Shown in pieces: positions 53,910 to 64,000 of a DNA stretch of 64,000 nucleotides. The notes under the pieces were generated by a model. It was not told the origin of the DNA, did not search any database, and saw only the letters and a list, made by a program, of their open reading frames with translations. Every line of letters begins with the position of its first letter. The first letter of the stretch is position 1. Source of the DNA: Ralstonia insidiosa (GTDB taxonomy: Bacteria; Pseudomonadota; Gammaproteobacteria; Burkholderiales; Burkholderiaceae). A program made the position numbers and the translations under genes. The stretch covers positions 97,731 to 161,730 of the forward strand of contig NZ_VZPV01000005.1 in assembly GCF_008801405.1 (NCBI RefSeq). The letters are read 5' to 3'.

Positions 53910-54416
53910 TAAGGTGACTCCTGATCTTGCGGGCTGAGCCGCGGGCATCGAGATGCGAACGCGAAGTTGCGGTGCATGGTAGCTCAGAGGTGTGGGCTGC
54001 GTGCACACGAACAGAGTCGTCTCTGAGAAGAAGCGGGCGTGTCATGTCTATCCTCGTAGTGAATTGCCGGGATTGGCGGATAGGCAAAGTGTGTGGCGAT
54101 GCGCCGCGCCGAAAAACGGTATTCGAGCTGCAGGCCGTGCAGGTCCAGGGCCAAATTGAAGAGATAGGATGCTTTTATCCGTCTAATTCATCGATTGAAT
54201 GTCAGACTGCACAAAGAATCGAAAGGTATCGCTTTAAAGCGAGATTCAATAAGGTGTTCGCAAGGGAAATACAACACGCTGTCTAAAGACGAAATCGCCT
54301 CGGTCGTTGAGCGGGTGGTGATACCGAGAGATCGATTTCCGAATCTTTGACACTGGCCGACGATATTGCACCGTCTGCCAACACAACAGCGGTACAACTT
54401 TCCAAGCGAGAACATC
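53910..54416. other. AT-richer 507-base gap before flgE with a perfect palindrome
   Basis: This gap carries the promoter of the exported hypothetical (leftward) and of flgE (rightward). From about 54130 the base composition is visibly less GC-rich than the neighbouring genes. A perfect 14-base palindrome TCGCTTTAAAGCGA lies at 54229-54242. No convincing sigma-28 (TAAA-N15-GCCGATAA) promoter was found; a GCCGACGATA block at about 54357 lacks a partner -35. A 119-codon frame here is not convincing as a gene. Confidence 0.4.
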
Positions 54417-55628
54417 ATGGGATTCCAACAAGGGCTGAGCGGCCTCGATGCCGCATCCAAGTCGCTGGACACGATCGGCAGCAATATCGCCAATGCCAAC
54501 ACCGTGGGCTACAAGAAGGCGACCACCGTGTTTGGCGATGTCTATGCGCGCTCGCTGGTTGGCGCATCCGACAGCCAGATCGGACAAGGCGTGAACGTGA
54601 CGCGCGTGTCGCAGTCCTTTACGCAGGGCAATGTCACGCGTACGGGCAATCCGCTGGATATCGCCATCAATGGCACGGGTTTCTATCGCATGGTGGACCC
54701 GGGCAGCGGGCAGGTTTCGTACACCCGCAACGGTCAGTTCCACACGGATAAGAACGGCTACATCATCTCCGCCACCGGCCAGAACCTGACGGGCTACGGT
54801 GTGGATAACACCGGCAAGGTCAACACGGCCGTGCTGACCAACCTGCAGATTCCGGTGAACGATCTGGCGCCGCTGGCAACCACCAACACGGCATTTGGCG
54901 TCAACCTGGATTCGGGTGCCAAGCTGCCGACCACCACGCCGTTCTCGTCCACCAACTCGCAAACGTTCAGCCATTCGGTGTCGCAGCAGGTGTATGACGG
55001 CACGGGCAAGGCCCATATGCTCACCAACTACTACGTGCGCACGGCCACCGGCTGGGATGTGCACGCCATGGTGGATGGTGCGGCCCCCACCGGCGGCAAC
55101 CCGATCACCTCGCTCACCTTTAACGGCAATGGCCAGTTGACGTCCACCCCGACCAAGATTCCGGTGGCGTTTGCCGGCATGAGCATCGGCAACATCGACC
55201 TGACAGGCACCACGCAATACGGCGGCGGCTACAACGATACGGCCCCCGGCGTCTCGCAAGACGGCTATGCCACCGGGCGCCTGGCCAGCTATGCGGTGGG
55301 CAACGACGGTACGGTGATGGCGCGCTACTCGAATGGTCGCAGCTCCGTACTGGGGCAGATTGCCATGGCCAACTTCAAGGCGCCGGACGGCCTGCAGAAC
55401 ATTGGCGGCAACCAGTGGGTGGAGACCTCCAACTCGGGCGCTGCAAACCTCGGTACGCCGGGCATGGGTTCGTTCGGTCTGCTGCAATCCCAGTCGGCAG
55501 AACAGTCGAACGTGGACCTCTCGGCCGAGCTCGTCCACATGATCGTTGCACAGCGTTCGTACCAGGCCAACGCGCAAACGATCAAGACACAGGACTCGAT
55601 CCTGCAGACGCTCGTCAGCCTGCGTTGA
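54417..55628 (+). CDS. flgE: Flagellar hook protein
   Basis: This 403-residue protein has the N-terminal rod/hook signature [20 protein letters not shown] and NANTVGYKK, a middle FlgE domain, and the C-terminal [20 protein letters not shown] and [19 protein letters not shown] that form the D0 coiled coil. It is full length and intact. It is exported by the flagellar secretion system and would polymerise into the hook. It heads a three-gene run (flgE, flgG, flgK) lacking the rod, ring and chaperone genes that normally accompany it. The ribosome binding site is weak (GCGAGAA). Confidence 0.92.
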   Translation: MGFQQGLSGLDAASKSLDTIGSNIANANTVGYKKATTVFGDVYARSLVGASDSQIGQGVNVTRVSQSFTQGNVTRTGNPLDIAINGTGFYRMVDPGSGQVSYTRNGQFHTDKNGYIISATGQNLTGYGVDNTGKVNTAVLTNLQIPVNDLAPLATTNTAFGVNLDSGAKLPTTTPFSSTNSQTFSHSVSQQVYDGTGKAHMLTNYYVRTATGWDVHAMVDGAAPTGGNPITSLTFNGNGQLTSTPTKIPVAFAGMSIGNIDLTGTTQYGGGYNDTAPGVSQDGYATGRLASYAVGNDGTVMARYSNGRSSVLGQIAMANFKAPDGLQNIGGNQWVETSNSGAANLGTPGMGSFGLLQSQSAEQSNVDLSAELVHMIVAQRSYQANAQTIKTQDSILQTLVSLR

Positions 55629-55722
55629 TCGCGCACGGCAAGCGACAACCCGCCTGGGGCGATTCCGGCATGCCGGGGCCCCCCCGGGCGGCTTCCTCCC
55701 AATTCTGACGAGAGGCCTCCAA

Positions 55723-56508
55723 TTGATTCGCTCTCTGTGGATCTCCAAGACCGGGATGGACGCCCAGCAAACACAGCTGGACGTCGTCTCCAACAACCTG
55801 GCGAACGTCAACACGACGGGCTTCAAGCGCTCGCGCGCCGTGTTCGAAGACTTGCTGTACCAGAATGCCCGCGAACCAGGTGCGCAGTCGTCGCAGCAGA
55901 CCACGCTGCCTTCGGGCATGCAGATCGGCACCGGCACACGCGTTGTCGCCACCACGCGGCTGCACACGCAAGGCAACCTGACCAAGACCGGTAACTCGAC
56001 CGACGTGGCCATCAACGGCAACGGCTTCTTCCAGGTGCAGATGCCGGACGGCACGCTGGCCTACACGCGTGACGGCAACTTCCGGATCAACCAGCAGGGG
56101 CAGCTTGTCACGTCGAGCGGCTACGCGGTGCAGCCTGCGATTACCGTGCCGCAAAACGCCAAGAGCCTGACGGTTGGCAAGGACGGGGTGGTGACGATCA
56201 CCACGGCGGGCACCACGAACAACACGCAGGTGGGCACCTTCCAGCTGGCCAGCTTCATCAACCCGGCCGGCCTGCGCAGCATGGGAGAGAACCTGTACGC
56301 AGAGACGGAAGCCTCCGGCACCGCCAACCTGGCCGCGCCCGGTTCCAACGGCGTGGGTGTGCTCAACCAAAACTACGTGGAAACGTCCAACGTGAACGTG
56401 GTGGAAGAAATGATCCAGATGATCCAGACGCAGCGTGCGTACGAGATCAACAGCAAAGCCGTGCAGACGTCCGATCGCATGCTGGAAAAAGTGGCGCAGC
56501 TCAAGTAA
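55723..56508 (+). CDS. flgG: Flagellar distal rod protein
   Basis: This 261-residue protein matches the family's usual length and starts at TTG 55723, with GAGAGG upstream. The start [20 protein letters not shown] then [19 protein letters not shown] is the FlgG signature, and the end [20 protein letters not shown] is diagnostic. It follows flgE by 94 bases. flgF, normally between flgE and flgG, and flgH/flgI/flgJ, normally after flgG, are absent. Confidence 0.92.
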   Translation: MIRSLWISKTGMDAQQTQLDVVSNNLANVNTTGFKRSRAVFEDLLYQNAREPGAQSSQQTTLPSGMQIGTGTRVVATTRLHTQGNLTKTGNSTDVAINGNGFFQVQMPDGTLAYTRDGNFRINQQGQLVTSSGYAVQPAITVPQNAKSLTVGKDGVVTITTAGTTNNTQVGTFQLASFINPAGLRSMGENLYAETEASGTANLAAPGSNGVGVLNQNYVETSNVNVVEEMIQMIQTQRAYEINSKAVQTSDRMLEKVAQLK

Positions 56509-56550
56509 CGCCCTGCGTTCCTGATCACGCAGATTCTTCTCCTCGCAACT

Positions 56551-58485
56551 ATGAGCTCCTCTCTTCTGAACATTGGCGCATCGGGCTTGCGCACCGCGGG
56601 CATCCACCTGCAGGTGACGGGCAACAACATCGTCAATGCCAACACGCCCGGCTATTCGCGCCAGGAAGCAGTGCAGACGCAGAACGTGCCGCTGTATGCC
56701 GGTGTCGGCTACCTGGGGCAAGGCGCCGATGTCGCCACCGTCAAGCGCATCTACGACCAGTTCCTGACCACACAGGTGCAGAGCGGCCACGCGGCCACCA
56801 GCGCCGCCAACCAGCTCAGCAGCCTGCTGACTGGCTTGGACAAGTACCTGGGGGATCCCAACAGCGGGCTGAGCTCGGCGCTCACCAGCTTCTTCAATGC
56901 CGCGGACGGCCTGGCGTCCAAACCGTCGGACACCACGGCGCGGCAGGTCTTCCTGAATGCCGCCGCTGGCCTGCAAAACCGCTTCAATGCGATTGCGGGG
57001 CAGATGAATGCGCTGTCCGGGCAGGTCAATACGCAGGTGCAGACGCAAGTCAGCACCGTCAACGGCACCGCCAAACAGATCGCCGCACTCAATGAGCAGA
57101 TCGCCAAGGCGGAGGCTTCCACCGGCCAGCCCACCAACGACCTGCGTGACCAGCGCGACCAACTGGTGCTGACACTCAACAAGTCCATCAAGGCCAGCGC
57201 CGTGCAGACGAGCGACGGCCAGTACAACGTCTACATTGGTAACGGGCAGGCCCTGGTGCAGGGCAATCAGAGCTTTGAGCTGACGACGGTGTCGTCGCCG
57301 TACGATCCGACGCAATTGTCGGTGGGCTACAAGAGCCCGGCGGGTACGGTCAGCATTGACGATAGCCAGCTTGGCGGTGGTGCCCTGGGCGGGCTGATGG
57401 ATTTCCGCCGCAATACGCTCACACCGGCACAAAACAGCCTGGGCCGTCTGGCGACCGCGATGTCGTCCGCCGTGAACGCGCAGAACAGGCTAGGCATGGA
57501 TGCCAACGGCAAGATGGGCACCGACCTGTTCTCTGTGGCCGGCCCCACCGTCGCACCCAGCAGCGGCAACACTGGTAGCGGCACGCTCACGGCCAGCGTC
57601 ACCAATGCCAACGCAGGGCAAGGGTACGACTATCAGGTGAAGTATCAAGGCGGCGCCTATACCGTGTCGCGCTATCCGGATGGCTCCGGCGCGGTCACTG
57701 TCACCAGTTGGCCGACCACGGTGGATGGCGTCACGCTCAACCTGAGCGGTGCCATGAACAACGGGGATTCATTCCTGGTGCGCCCGACCGCCAACGCTGC
57801 GTCCAGCATGAAGACGCTGACGAACGACTACCACGCGGTCGCCGCAGCCTCGCCCGTGGTGGCGGACCTGGGCAGCAACAACAAGGGTAGCGGGGCAGTC
57901 ACGTCCGTCGGCGTGAATGCGGGCTACGCGGGGGCGCCGCTTGCCTCGCCGGTCTCGCTCACCTACAACGCGGCGGGCGGCGGTTCGCTTTCAGGCTTCC
58001 CGGGCACGGTGACTGTCACCGTCAACGGTACGTCGACCACGTATACCGGCACGGCACCCTACACCCAGGGCGCGACGTATGCGTTCAACGGCGTTCAGAT
58101 GACGATGACAGGCACGCCCGCAAACGGCGATACCTTCAAGCTCTCGCCCAATGCCGCCAACAGCACCGACAACGGCAACGCCAGCGCGTTGGCCAAGCTG
58201 CGCAATGCCGCACTGCTTGATGGTGGCACCACGTCCTTCGGTTCGGCCTGGAACAACCTGACCACGCAGGTGGGCGTGCAGACCAACCAGGCCAACGGCA
58301 ATCTGACGGCGCAGACGGGGTTGCTGGCGAGTTCCGTGCGCCAGCAGCAGTCGGTGTCTGGCGTGAGCCTGGACGACGAGGCGATGAACCTGATGCAGTA
58401 TCAGAAGGCCTATCAGGCGTCAGCCAAGGTTATGCAGACGGCAAACAGCCTGTTTGACTCGCTGCTGTCCATCGCAGGCCGTTGA
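56551..58485 (+). CDS. flgK: Flagellar hook-associated protein 1
   Basis: This 644-residue protein has the N-terminal GASGLRTAGIHLQVTGNNIV and NANTPGYSRQE and the C-terminal SVSGVSLDDEAMNLMQYQKA, both FlgK hallmarks. The variable central region is Gly/Ser/Thr/Asn-rich, consistent with the surface-exposed domain. It would sit at the hook-filament junction. It is 42 bases behind flgG; the usual next gene flgL is missing, and panB follows on the opposite strand. Confidence 0.92.
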   Translation: MSSSLLNIGASGLRTAGIHLQVTGNNIVNANTPGYSRQEAVQTQNVPLYAGVGYLGQGADVATVKRIYDQFLTTQVQSGHAATSAANQLSSLLTGLDKYLGDPNSGLSSALTSFFNAADGLASKPSDTTARQVFLNAAAGLQNRFNAIAGQMNALSGQVNTQVQTQVSTVNGTAKQIAALNEQIAKAEASTGQPTNDLRDQRDQLVLTLNKSIKASAVQTSDGQYNVYIGNGQALVQGNQSFELTTVSSPYDPTQLSVGYKSPAGTVSIDDSQLGGGALGGLMDFRRNTLTPAQNSLGRLATAMSSAVNAQNRLGMDANGKMGTDLFSVAGPTVAPSSGNTGSGTLTASVTNANAGQGYDYQVKYQGGAYTVSRYPDGSGAVTVTSWPTTVDGVTLNLSGAMNNGDSFLVRPTANAASSMKTLTNDYHAVAAASPVVADLGSNNKGSGAVTSVGVNAGYAGAPLASPVSLTYNAAGGGSLSGFPGTVTVTVNGTSTTYTGTAPYTQGATYAFNGVQMTMTGTPANGDTFKLSPNAANSTDNGNASALAKLRNAALLDGGTTSFGSAWNNLTTQVGVQTNQANGNLTAQTGLLASSVRQQQSVSGVSLDDEAMNLMQYQKAYQASAKVMQTANSLFDSLLSIAGR

Positions 58486-58518
58486 GATTGGGCGATGTCT
58501 GCCTGAACCGGGCCAGCG

Positions 58519-59391
58519 TCATGCTGGCGCCAGGTTTGTCGCGGCGATCAGGTCTGAGGGCAGTTGCAGCGGCTTGCCGTAGCCAAAGCAGTGTTGTGCC
58601 AGCGGGAAGGCGCCTTGCCGAACCTCGTCGGCATATTGCGCGACGGCCTCACGCATGACGGCATTGATGTCCGCGTAGCGTTTGACGAAGCGCGGCGTGT
58701 AGGCGTCGAAGCCGCCCACCATGTCTTCGGTCACCAGCACTTGGCCGTCGCACGCAGCAGAGGCACCGATGCCGATCGTCGGGATCGTGAGCGTTTCCGT
58801 GATGTGCCGCGCCAGTGCCTCGGCGGTGCCCTCGATGACCACCGAGAACGCGCCAGCCTGCTCCACTGCGCGTGCTGCCTCGAAGATGCGTGCGGCCGAT
58901 CTCGCATCGAGCCCCTGCGCCTTGAAGCCACCGGTGGCGTTGGCCTGCTGTGGCATCAGGCCAATATGCGCCATGACCGGTACGCCGCGCTCGGTCAGGA
59001 AGCTGATGGTGTCGGCCATCTCGACGCCCCCTTCCAGCTTGACCGCCTGCGCGCCGGTTTCACTCAGCAGACGCGCCGCACTGCGGAACGCCTGGGCGGG
59101 AGATTCCTGGTATGTCCCGAACGGCAGGTCGACCACCACGCAGGCCCGCGTCGACCCGCGTACCACCGCTGCGCCGTGCGCGATCATCATCTCGAGCGTG
59201 ACGCCCAGCGTGCTGGGCATGCCGTACAGGACCATACCCAGCGAATCACCGACGATGATCACATCGGCATGCGCGTCGACCAGGCGAGCCATGGGGGTGG
59301 AATAGGCCGTCAGCGAGACCAGGCTGCCGGCGCCTTTGCGTGCGCGCAGCGCGGTGACAGTGTGGCGGGAGAGGGCGGTATGTGTGCTCAT
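58519..59391 (-). CDS. panB: 3-methyl-2-oxobutanoate hydroxymethyltransferase
   Basis: This 290-residue TIM-barrel enzyme of pantothenate synthesis transfers a hydroxymethyl group from methylene-THF to ketoisovalerate. Signatures are [38 protein letters not shown] (metal/substrate site) and MAHIGLMPQ. The start at 59391 gives the family-like N-terminus; upstream in-frame codons are not supported. panC is not adjacent. A divergent AraC regulator begins 75 bases away, which is unusual for this housekeeping gene. Confidence 0.92.
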   Translation of the reverse strand: MSTHTALSRHTVTALRARKGAGSLVSLTAYSTPMARLVDAHADVIIVGDSLGMVLYGMPSTLGVTLEMMIAHGAAVVRGSTRACVVVDLPFGTYQESPAQAFRSAARLLSETGAQAVKLEGGVEMADTISFLTERGVPVMAHIGLMPQQANATGGFKAQGLDARSAARIFEAARAVEQAGAFSVVIEGTAEALARHITETLTIPTIGIGASAACDGQVLVTEDMVGGFDAYTPRFVKRYADINAVMREAVAQYADEVRQGAFPLAQHCFGYGKPLQLPSDLIAATNLAPA

Positions 59392-59466
59392 GGAATGGTT
59401 GCCGAACAGTGGATGCACCACGGTATCATCCGCGGCGCGCGCCCGATCCCGCGCGGAGGACACCCT

Positions 59467-60303
59467 ATGCTGCTCGCAGGACAAGCTCGCAACGCCTACG
59501 TGGTTCCGCCCATGGCAATGCTGCCGCGGCCGCTGTTCGTGCGGGCGTTCGAGATTCCCGGCAACGGTTGGGTGGAATCCCACAGCCATCCCTGGGCGCA
59601 GTTCACTTACGCCACCGCCGGCGTGATCGAGATCGATACCCCACTGGGCCGTCATCTGCTGCCGCCGCACTACGCGATGTGGATTCCGCCGGACATGCCG
59701 CACGCCGTGTCGACGCGCGAATGCGTGGCCTTCCACAGCCTCTATCTCGATGCGGCCGCGTTTGGTGCCCATCCACCACGTGCAGGCGCGATGCTGTGCG
59801 TGACGCCGTTGCTGCGCGAACTGGTGGCAGCAACCGCCGAATTGCCGGTGGACTACGACATGAGCGGCCCCGACGGTGCCCTGGTGTGCCTGATCATGGA
59901 TCGCATCCGGCGTCTGCGGGCTGCGCCGTTATCTGTGCCCATGCCGAGCGACACGCGCCTGCTCAAGATTGCGCGCGCATTGCACGTTGATCCGGGCGAC
60001 CCTCGCACGCTGGATGATTGGGCTGGTCAGGTCGGAGCCACCCGTCGCACGCTTTCGCGCCTGTTTCGGCAGGACACCGGGTTGTCGTTCGTCGAGTGGC
60101 GGCAAGCGCTGCGGCTGCTTGCCGCGTTGCTCTTGCTGGAGGCAGGTACCGCCGTGAGTGTGGTTGCCGAGCAATTGGGCTACACGTCGGTATCCGCATT
60201 TATCGCGGTCTTCCAGTCCCGCTTCCAGGTCACGCCGGGGGTGTTCGCCCGCACTCGGCAACTTGAGGGCAAGGCGGATTTGCCGCCGGCGCTACCTGTC
60301 TAG
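59467..60303 (+). CDS. AraC family regulator with N-terminal cupin
   Basis: This 278-residue protein has a cupin-like domain (residues about 15-110, with [18 protein letters not shown] and [18 protein letters not shown]). The C-terminal double HTH contains [20 protein letters not shown] and a second HTH around [25 protein letters not shown] precedes the ATG. The type resembles NimR/RipA-like regulators that usually control a divergent transporter; here the divergent gene is panB. Confidence 0.87.
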   Translation: MLLAGQARNAYVVPPMAMLPRPLFVRAFEIPGNGWVESHSHPWAQFTYATAGVIEIDTPLGRHLLPPHYAMWIPPDMPHAVSTRECVAFHSLYLDAAAFGAHPPRAGAMLCVTPLLRELVAATAELPVDYDMSGPDGALVCLIMDRIRRLRAAPLSVPMPSDTRLLKIARALHVDPGDPRTLDDWAGQVGATRRTLSRLFRQDTGLSFVEWRQALRLLAALLLLEAGTAVSVVAEQLGYTSVSAFIAVFQSRFQVTPGVFARTRQLEGKADLPPALPV

Positions 60304-60313
60304 GGATCGTCCC

Positions 60314-61003
60314 TCAAACGCTTCCTTCACCGGCCTCGGCGTCCGGCGCTCCGTAGTAGAGCACGCCAAGCTGGATCGGCGCACGACCCGCTGCCTTGCG
60401 CTGCTGGTTCGTGTCGCGCAGCGAGTAAGCGCAGCCGCAGTATTCCTGCTGATAGAAGTTCTCGCGCTTGCTGATCTCGATCATCCGGGCAGAACCCCCA
60501 CCCTTGCGCCAGTTGAATTCCCAGTACATCAGATCGGGATAGCGTGAGGCCGCGCGTACGCCGCTCTCGTTGATCTGCTGCATGTTCTTCCAGCGCGAAA
60601 TACCCAGCGAACTCGTGATGACCGGAAAGCCGTGCTCGTGCGCGTACAGTGCCGTGCGCTCGAACCGCATGTCGAAGCACATCGTGCAGCGCACACCGCG
60701 CTCGGGTTCGTGCTCCATGCCCTTGGCGCGGGCGAACCAGTTGTCGCGGTCGTAATCCGCGTCGATGAAGGGGATGCCGAACTTCTCCGCAAAGCGGATG
60801 TTTTCATCCTTGCGCAGGTCGTACTCCTTACGTGGATGAATGTTCGGGTTGTAGAAGAAGATCGTGTAGTCGATGCCGGAAGCCAGCATGGCTTCCATGA
60901 CCTCACCGGAACATGGCGCGCAGCATGAGTGCAGCAGCACCTTGTTGTGCCCGCCGGGCAGCGGCAACGCCTTGCGTTCAATCGGAGTCATAGGGGCCGT
61001 CAT
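60314..61003 (-). CDS. queH: Epoxyqueuosine reductase QueH
   Basis: This 229-residue protein of the former DUF208 family has HSCCAPCSG near the N-terminus, RCTMCFDMR in the middle and EYCGCAYSL near the C-terminus; these cysteines bind a [4Fe-4S] cluster and a second iron. It performs the last step of queuosine synthesis in tRNA and is the non-cobalamin alternative to QueG. The start could be 61003 or 60991; the former has AAGGA nearby. Confidence 0.9.
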   Translation of the reverse strand: MTAPMTPIERKALPLPGGHNKVLLHSCCAPCSGEVMEAMLASGIDYTIFFYNPNIHPRKEYDLRKDENIRFAEKFGIPFIDADYDRDNWFARAKGMEHEPERGVRCTMCFDMRFERTALYAHEHGFPVITSSLGISRWKNMQQINESGVRAASRYPDLMYWEFNWRKGGGSARMIEISKRENFYQQEYCGCAYSLRDTNQQRKAAGRAPIQLGVLYYGAPDAEAGEGSV

Positions 61004-61055
61004 GGGGTTCCTTGCGCCCCGAGCTCGCGCTCGAAGCATGCTCAACTGCTATGTA

Positions 61056-61068
61056 TGAATATGATTCA
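61056..61068. promoter_or_regulatory. MetR-type binding site upstream of metE
   Basis: TGAATATGATTCA fits the MetR consensus TGAA-N5-TTCA exactly and extends to a 15-base inverted repeat. It lies about 90 bases before the metE start, within an AT-rich stretch, as expected for homocysteine-dependent activation by MetR. The metR gene itself is not in the window. Confidence 0.75.
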
Positions 61069-61156
61069 TTTAATTTAAAAAACACATCATTTTACTTCAT
61101 GAGATGGAATTTCTAGAATCGGCGGATCGATTTGATTCCATCGGAAACTCCAGACA

Positions 61157-63442
61157 ATGACCACCGTCCACAACCTTGGTTTTCCCCGCATCGGCGCCAA
61201 ACGCGAACTCAAGTTCGCCCTCGAGTCCTATTGGAAGGGCGAGTCGTCGCGCGACGAATTGAAAGGCCTTGGCGCCCAACTGCGCCAGCGCCACTGGCAC
61301 AACCAGCAAGGCCTGGACTTCGTGCCGGTGGGCGACTTCGCGTTCTATGACCAGGTGCTGGACATGAGTTTCACGCTCGGCAACCTGCCCGAGCGCGTGC
61401 GCGACTTCCATGGCGATGCGCTGGACAACTACTTCCGCGTAGCCCGCGGCCGCTCGGCGCAATCAGCAGAACATGCCGCCTGCTGTGGTGGCGTGGCAGC
61501 CGGCGAGATGACCAAGTGGTTCGACACCAACTACCACTACATCGTCCCCGAGTTCGCCGCCGATACGGCATTCAAGCTGGATGCCTCACGCCTGGTCGAG
61601 CAACTGGCCGAGGCCCGCGCGCAAGGCGTGCGTGCCAAACCGGTGATCATCGGCCCCGTTACGTACCTGGCGCTGGGCAAGGCCAAGGACGAGTCCGACA
61701 AGCTCGCACTGTTGTCACGCCTGCTGCCGGTCTACGCCGAATTGCTGGCCGCGTTGGCCGCGCAGAGCGTGGAGTGGGTGCAGATTGACGAGCCCGTGCT
61801 GGTGACCGAACTGGCGCCGGAATGGCAGGACGCCTTCCGCACTGCTTATGCGGCGCTGGCCACGAGCCCGGTCAAGCTGCTGCTGGCCACGTACTTTGGC
61901 CAACTGCAAGAGAACCTCCCGCTGGTGGCCGAGCTGCCCGTGCAAGGTGTGCATCTGGATGCCATCAACGCACGCCAGGAGGTTGCCGCGCTGATTGCCA
62001 AGCTGCCGGCTGACCGCGTGGTCTCGCTGGGCGTGATCAACGGCCGCAATATCTGGAAGACCGATCTCAACGGCGTGCTGGACTGGCTGGAGCCGGTAGC
62101 CAAGCAATTGGGTGATCGCCTGTGGATTGCGCCGTCGTGCTCGCTGTTGCATGTGCCGGTGGATCTGAACAGCGAACAGAAGCTCGATGCCGATGTGAAA
62201 TCCTGGCTGGCCTTCGCGCTGCAGAAGCTGGAGGAACTCAAGGTGCTGGCCGTTGCGCTGCGCCAAGGGCGTGAGGCGGCAAAGGATGCGCTGTCGGTCA
62301 ACCGTGCCGCCATCGATGCGCGCCGTAGCTCACCGCGCGTGCACAACCCGGCCGTCAAGGCGGCGGTCGACAAGATCACCCGCGCGCTGGGTGAGCGCCA
62401 GAACGCCTACGGTGCGCGCGCCCCGAAGCAATCGGCGTTGCTGAACCTGCCAGCGTTCCCGACCACGACGATTGGCTCGTTCCCGCAGACGGCGGAGATC
62501 CGTCACGCACGTAGCCAGTTCAAGGCGGGTGCCCTGGATGCAACCGGCTACAAGCAGGCCATGCGTGCTGAGATCGAGCGCAGCGTGCGCGAGCAGGAAG
62601 CCCTGGGCCTGGATGTGCTCGTGCACGGCGAAGCCGAGCGTAACGACATGGTCGAATACTTTGGCGAGCAACTGCAGGGCTACGCCTTCAGCCAATTCGG
62701 CTGGGTGCAGTCGTACGGCTCGCGTTGCGTGAAGCCGCCCATCCTGTTCGGTGACATCAGCCGCCCGAACGCCATGACGGTCGAATGGATCCAGTACGCC
62801 CAGTCGCTTACCAGCAAGCCGATGAAGGGCATGCTCACGGGCCCGGTCACGATCCTGAATTGGTCGTTCGTGCGTGACGACCAGCCGCGCTCGGTGTCGT
62901 GCTACCAGCTTGCCTTGGCGATCCGCGAAGAGGTGTTGGACCTGGAGCGTGCCGGCATCAGCGTGATCCAGATCGACGAGGCTGCGCTGCGCGAAGGCCT
63001 GCCGCTGCGCCGCGCGCAATGGCAGGAGTACCTTGACTGGGCGGTGGAGTCGTTCCGCATCACGGCCAACGGCGTGCGTGATGAAACGCAGATCCACACC
63101 CACATGTGCTACTCGGAGTTCAACGACATCATCAAGTCGATTGCCGACATGGATGCTGACGTGATCACGATCGAAACCTCGCGCTCGGACATGGAGCTGC
63201 TCGACGCGTTCGACAACTTCAAGTACCCGAACGAGATCGGCCCGGGCGTGTACGACATCCACTCGCCGAACATTCCGACGCAGGATCACATCGTGCAACT
63301 GATGCGCAAGGCCGCCGAGCGCATTCCGCAGGAACGCCTGTGGGTCAACCCGGACTGCGGCTTGAAGACACGCCAATGGGCAGAGGTGATTCCGGCGCTG
63401 ACCAACATGGTCGCTGCTGCGAAGACGCTGCGCGGCCAGTAA
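61157..63442 (+). CDS. metE: Cobalamin-independent methionine synthase
   Basis: This 761-residue enzyme transfers a methyl group from methyltetrahydropteroyl-triglutamate to homocysteine. Zinc ligands are visible at His649 and Cys651 (HTHMCYSEF), Glu673 (TIETSRSD) and Cys734 (NPDCGLKTR). The N-terminal half contains [20 protein letters not shown]. The ATG at 61157 fits family N-termini. It is a single gene preceded by a MetR box; no cobalamin riboswitch is seen. Confidence 0.95.
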   Translation: MTTVHNLGFPRIGAKRELKFALESYWKGESSRDELKGLGAQLRQRHWHNQQGLDFVPVGDFAFYDQVLDMSFTLGNLPERVRDFHGDALDNYFRVARGRSAQSAEHAACCGGVAAGEMTKWFDTNYHYIVPEFAADTAFKLDASRLVEQLAEARAQGVRAKPVIIGPVTYLALGKAKDESDKLALLSRLLPVYAELLAALAAQSVEWVQIDEPVLVTELAPEWQDAFRTAYAALATSPVKLLLATYFGQLQENLPLVAELPVQGVHLDAINARQEVAALIAKLPADRVVSLGVINGRNIWKTDLNGVLDWLEPVAKQLGDRLWIAPSCSLLHVPVDLNSEQKLDADVKSWLAFALQKLEELKVLAVALRQGREAAKDALSVNRAAIDARRSSPRVHNPAVKAAVDKITRALGERQNAYGARAPKQSALLNLPAFPTTTIGSFPQTAEIRHARSQFKAGALDATGYKQAMRAEIERSVREQEALGLDVLVHGEAERNDMVEYFGEQLQGYAFSQFGWVQSYGSRCVKPPILFGDISRPNAMTVEWIQYAQSLTSKPMKGMLTGPVTILNWSFVRDDQPRSVSCYQLALAIREEVLDLERAGISVIQIDEAALREGLPLRRAQWQEYLDWAVESFRITANGVRDETQIHTHMCYSEFNDIIKSIADMDADVITIETSRSDMELLDAFDNFKYPNEIGPGVYDIHSPNIPTQDHIVQLMRKAAERIPQERLWVNPDCGLKTRQWAEVIPALTNMVAAAKTLRGQ

Positions 63443-63700
63443 GCGCATTGCCGGCTGCGCCTTGAGCGTAGCTGGGCGCCCGTCTCTCTATCTCTATATA
63501 AGAAGATCCTTCGCCCCGGACATGCCCGGGGCGATGCCGTTCCAAGGCTCCTTTCATAGGAAAATGCAGCCGCCAGCGCGTCAATCGGATCGCCCTGCGG
63601 GATACGGCGGTTATTTTTGAAATATTTTTTTGCCCGCAATCCCAGTCCCAGCCTGGGCTAGCGCGGATTCTTCACGCGCTGGTCATCAGTTGGTCACGAG
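63443..63700. other. metE to rRNA operon spacer, upstream part
   Basis: No coding region is seen in this stretch. A hairpin CGCCCCGG (63512-63519) / CCGGGGCG (63526-63533) lies about 70 bases behind metE, without a U tract, and may mark the end of its transcript. An AT-rich patch is at 63612-63634. Confidence 0.5.
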
Positions 63701-63707
63701 AAAGGTG

Positions 63708-63736
63708 TTGCCAAGTGCGGGAAACGTCCTTATAGT
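63708..63736 (+). promoter_or_regulatory. Upstream rRNA operon promoter candidate
   Basis: TTGCCA (63708-63713) and TATAGT (63731-63736) are separated by 17 bases. This is plausibly a first promoter of the rRNA operon whose main promoter lies about 200 bases downstream. Confidence 0.5.
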
Positions 63737-63906
63737 TCGCCCCTCGCTGCAAACGACAGCGCCGAAACGAAAGCGACGGCGGGGTGGTTAAGGCGGTGGA
63801 GAAGTAAGTGTGGTGCGGGTTTGCGGGTTGTCGGGTGGTTAGCGGCGGTCTGCGGTTGCGGTGAAGTTAGCGACGCGTTGAACGATAAAAATTCTTCAGC
63901 AAGTTG

Positions 63907-63935
63907 TTGACAGCGACGAAAAAGCTCTGCATAAT
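63907..63935 (+). promoter_or_regulatory. Strong sigma-70 promoter of a ribosomal RNA operon
   Basis: A consensus -35 TTGACA (63907-63912), a 17-base spacer and CATAAT (63930-63935) form a near-ideal promoter. An AT-rich block (ACGATAAAAATTCTTCAGC) just upstream resembles an UP element. No open reading frame follows before the window ends. Confidence 0.85.
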
Positions 63936-63989
63936 CTCGTTTCTCTGCTGCAGCAAACGCAGCGACGCGGTGAACAAAGTTGATCGCGC

Positions 63990-64000
63990 AGTTCTTTAAC
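63990..64000 (+). promoter_or_regulatory. boxA-like antitermination element of the rRNA leader
   Basis: AGTTCTTTAAC at the window end resembles boxA (TGCTCTTTAACA), the Nus-factor site in rRNA leaders. With the promoter 55 bases upstream it indicates that a 16S rRNA gene starts shortly beyond the window. Confidence 0.7.

Noticed and set aside
53927..54286. Possible 119-codon gene before flgE
   Set aside because: No ribosome binding site, no family match, and it overlaps the promoter region of the divergent exported protein.
54340..54370. Possible sigma-28 promoter (GCCGACGATA) upstream of flgE
   Set aside because: The -10-like block is imperfect and no TAAA -35 element lies at the right distance.
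1..64000. CRISPR arrays, insertion sequences, prophage genes and tRNA genes
   Set aside because: None were recognised on either strand; short repeats seen are regulatory-type or coding repeats.

Overview
The window is GC-rich and densely coded, with betaproteobacterial gene families throughout. It ends in a strong promoter plus boxA-like leader that looks like the start of a ribosomal RNA operon. Gene content suggests a member of the Burkholderiales, most likely Ralstonia (for example the R. pickettii group): a PcaR-type quinate/shikimate cluster, a cyanide-insensitive bd oxidase, HME-type RND pumps, the Gram-negative porin family and DUF692/DUF2282 copper peptides. The species assignment is inference. 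No insertion sequence, prophage, CRISPR array or tRNA gene was recognised.

Layout. 1-3 kb: an MFS transporter of the OFA family cut by the window edge, an APC permease and a small histidine-phosphotransfer protein. 3-9.3 kb: a three-gene HME-RND divalent metal efflux operon (outer membrane channel, adaptor, pump) and a MerR regulator that faces a small membrane protein across a MerR-type promoter. 9.8-12.7 kb: a BON lipoprotein and a four-gene bufferin-like operon (DUF2282 precursor peptide, DUF692 modifying enzyme, DUF2063 partner, DoxX protein). 13-18.6 kb: a minimal H-NS-like protein, a DMT exporter with a divergent Lrp regulator, cystathionine beta-lyase with a divergent Lrp regulator, and periplasmic gamma-glutamyltransferase. 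18.7-27.5 kb: 4-hydroxyphenylpyruvate dioxygenase, two MFS carriers, a shikimate/quinate dehydrogenase homologue, a PcaR/PobR-like IclR regulator, two-domain 3-dehydroshikimate dehydratase and a porin. The two promoter regions beside the regulator carry matching 15-bp operator pairs with a 21-bp phase.

27.5-40.2 kb reads like one functional neighbourhood built around molybdenum-cofactor enzymes and stress: a MocR-type regulator, fdhD-moaE-moaD, cioAB (bd-type oxidase), a bestrophin channel, a ClpG/ClpK-like disaggregase with an N-terminal zinc finger, and a YdeP/FdhF-type molybdoenzyme. A direct repeat, GAGCACAGT, occurs upstream of the regulator and three times between fdhD and cioA, with weaker reversed copies before the clp gene. 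40.2-44.7 kb: dadA under a tandem glycine riboswitch, a small membrane protein and a divergent histidine kinase/response regulator pair. 44.7-50.8 kb: a second HME-RND system whose outer membrane channel gene is divergent from the adaptor and pump genes.

50.9-64 kb: a HEAT-repeat protein, a Dyp-type peroxidase, an exported hypothetical, an isolated flgE-flgG-flgK trio without other flagellar genes, panB with a divergent AraC regulator, queH, metE with a MetR box, and the rRNA operon promoter region. The best candidates for under-described biology are the bufferin-like operon and the GAGCACAGT-marked neighbourhood at 27.5-40 kb.
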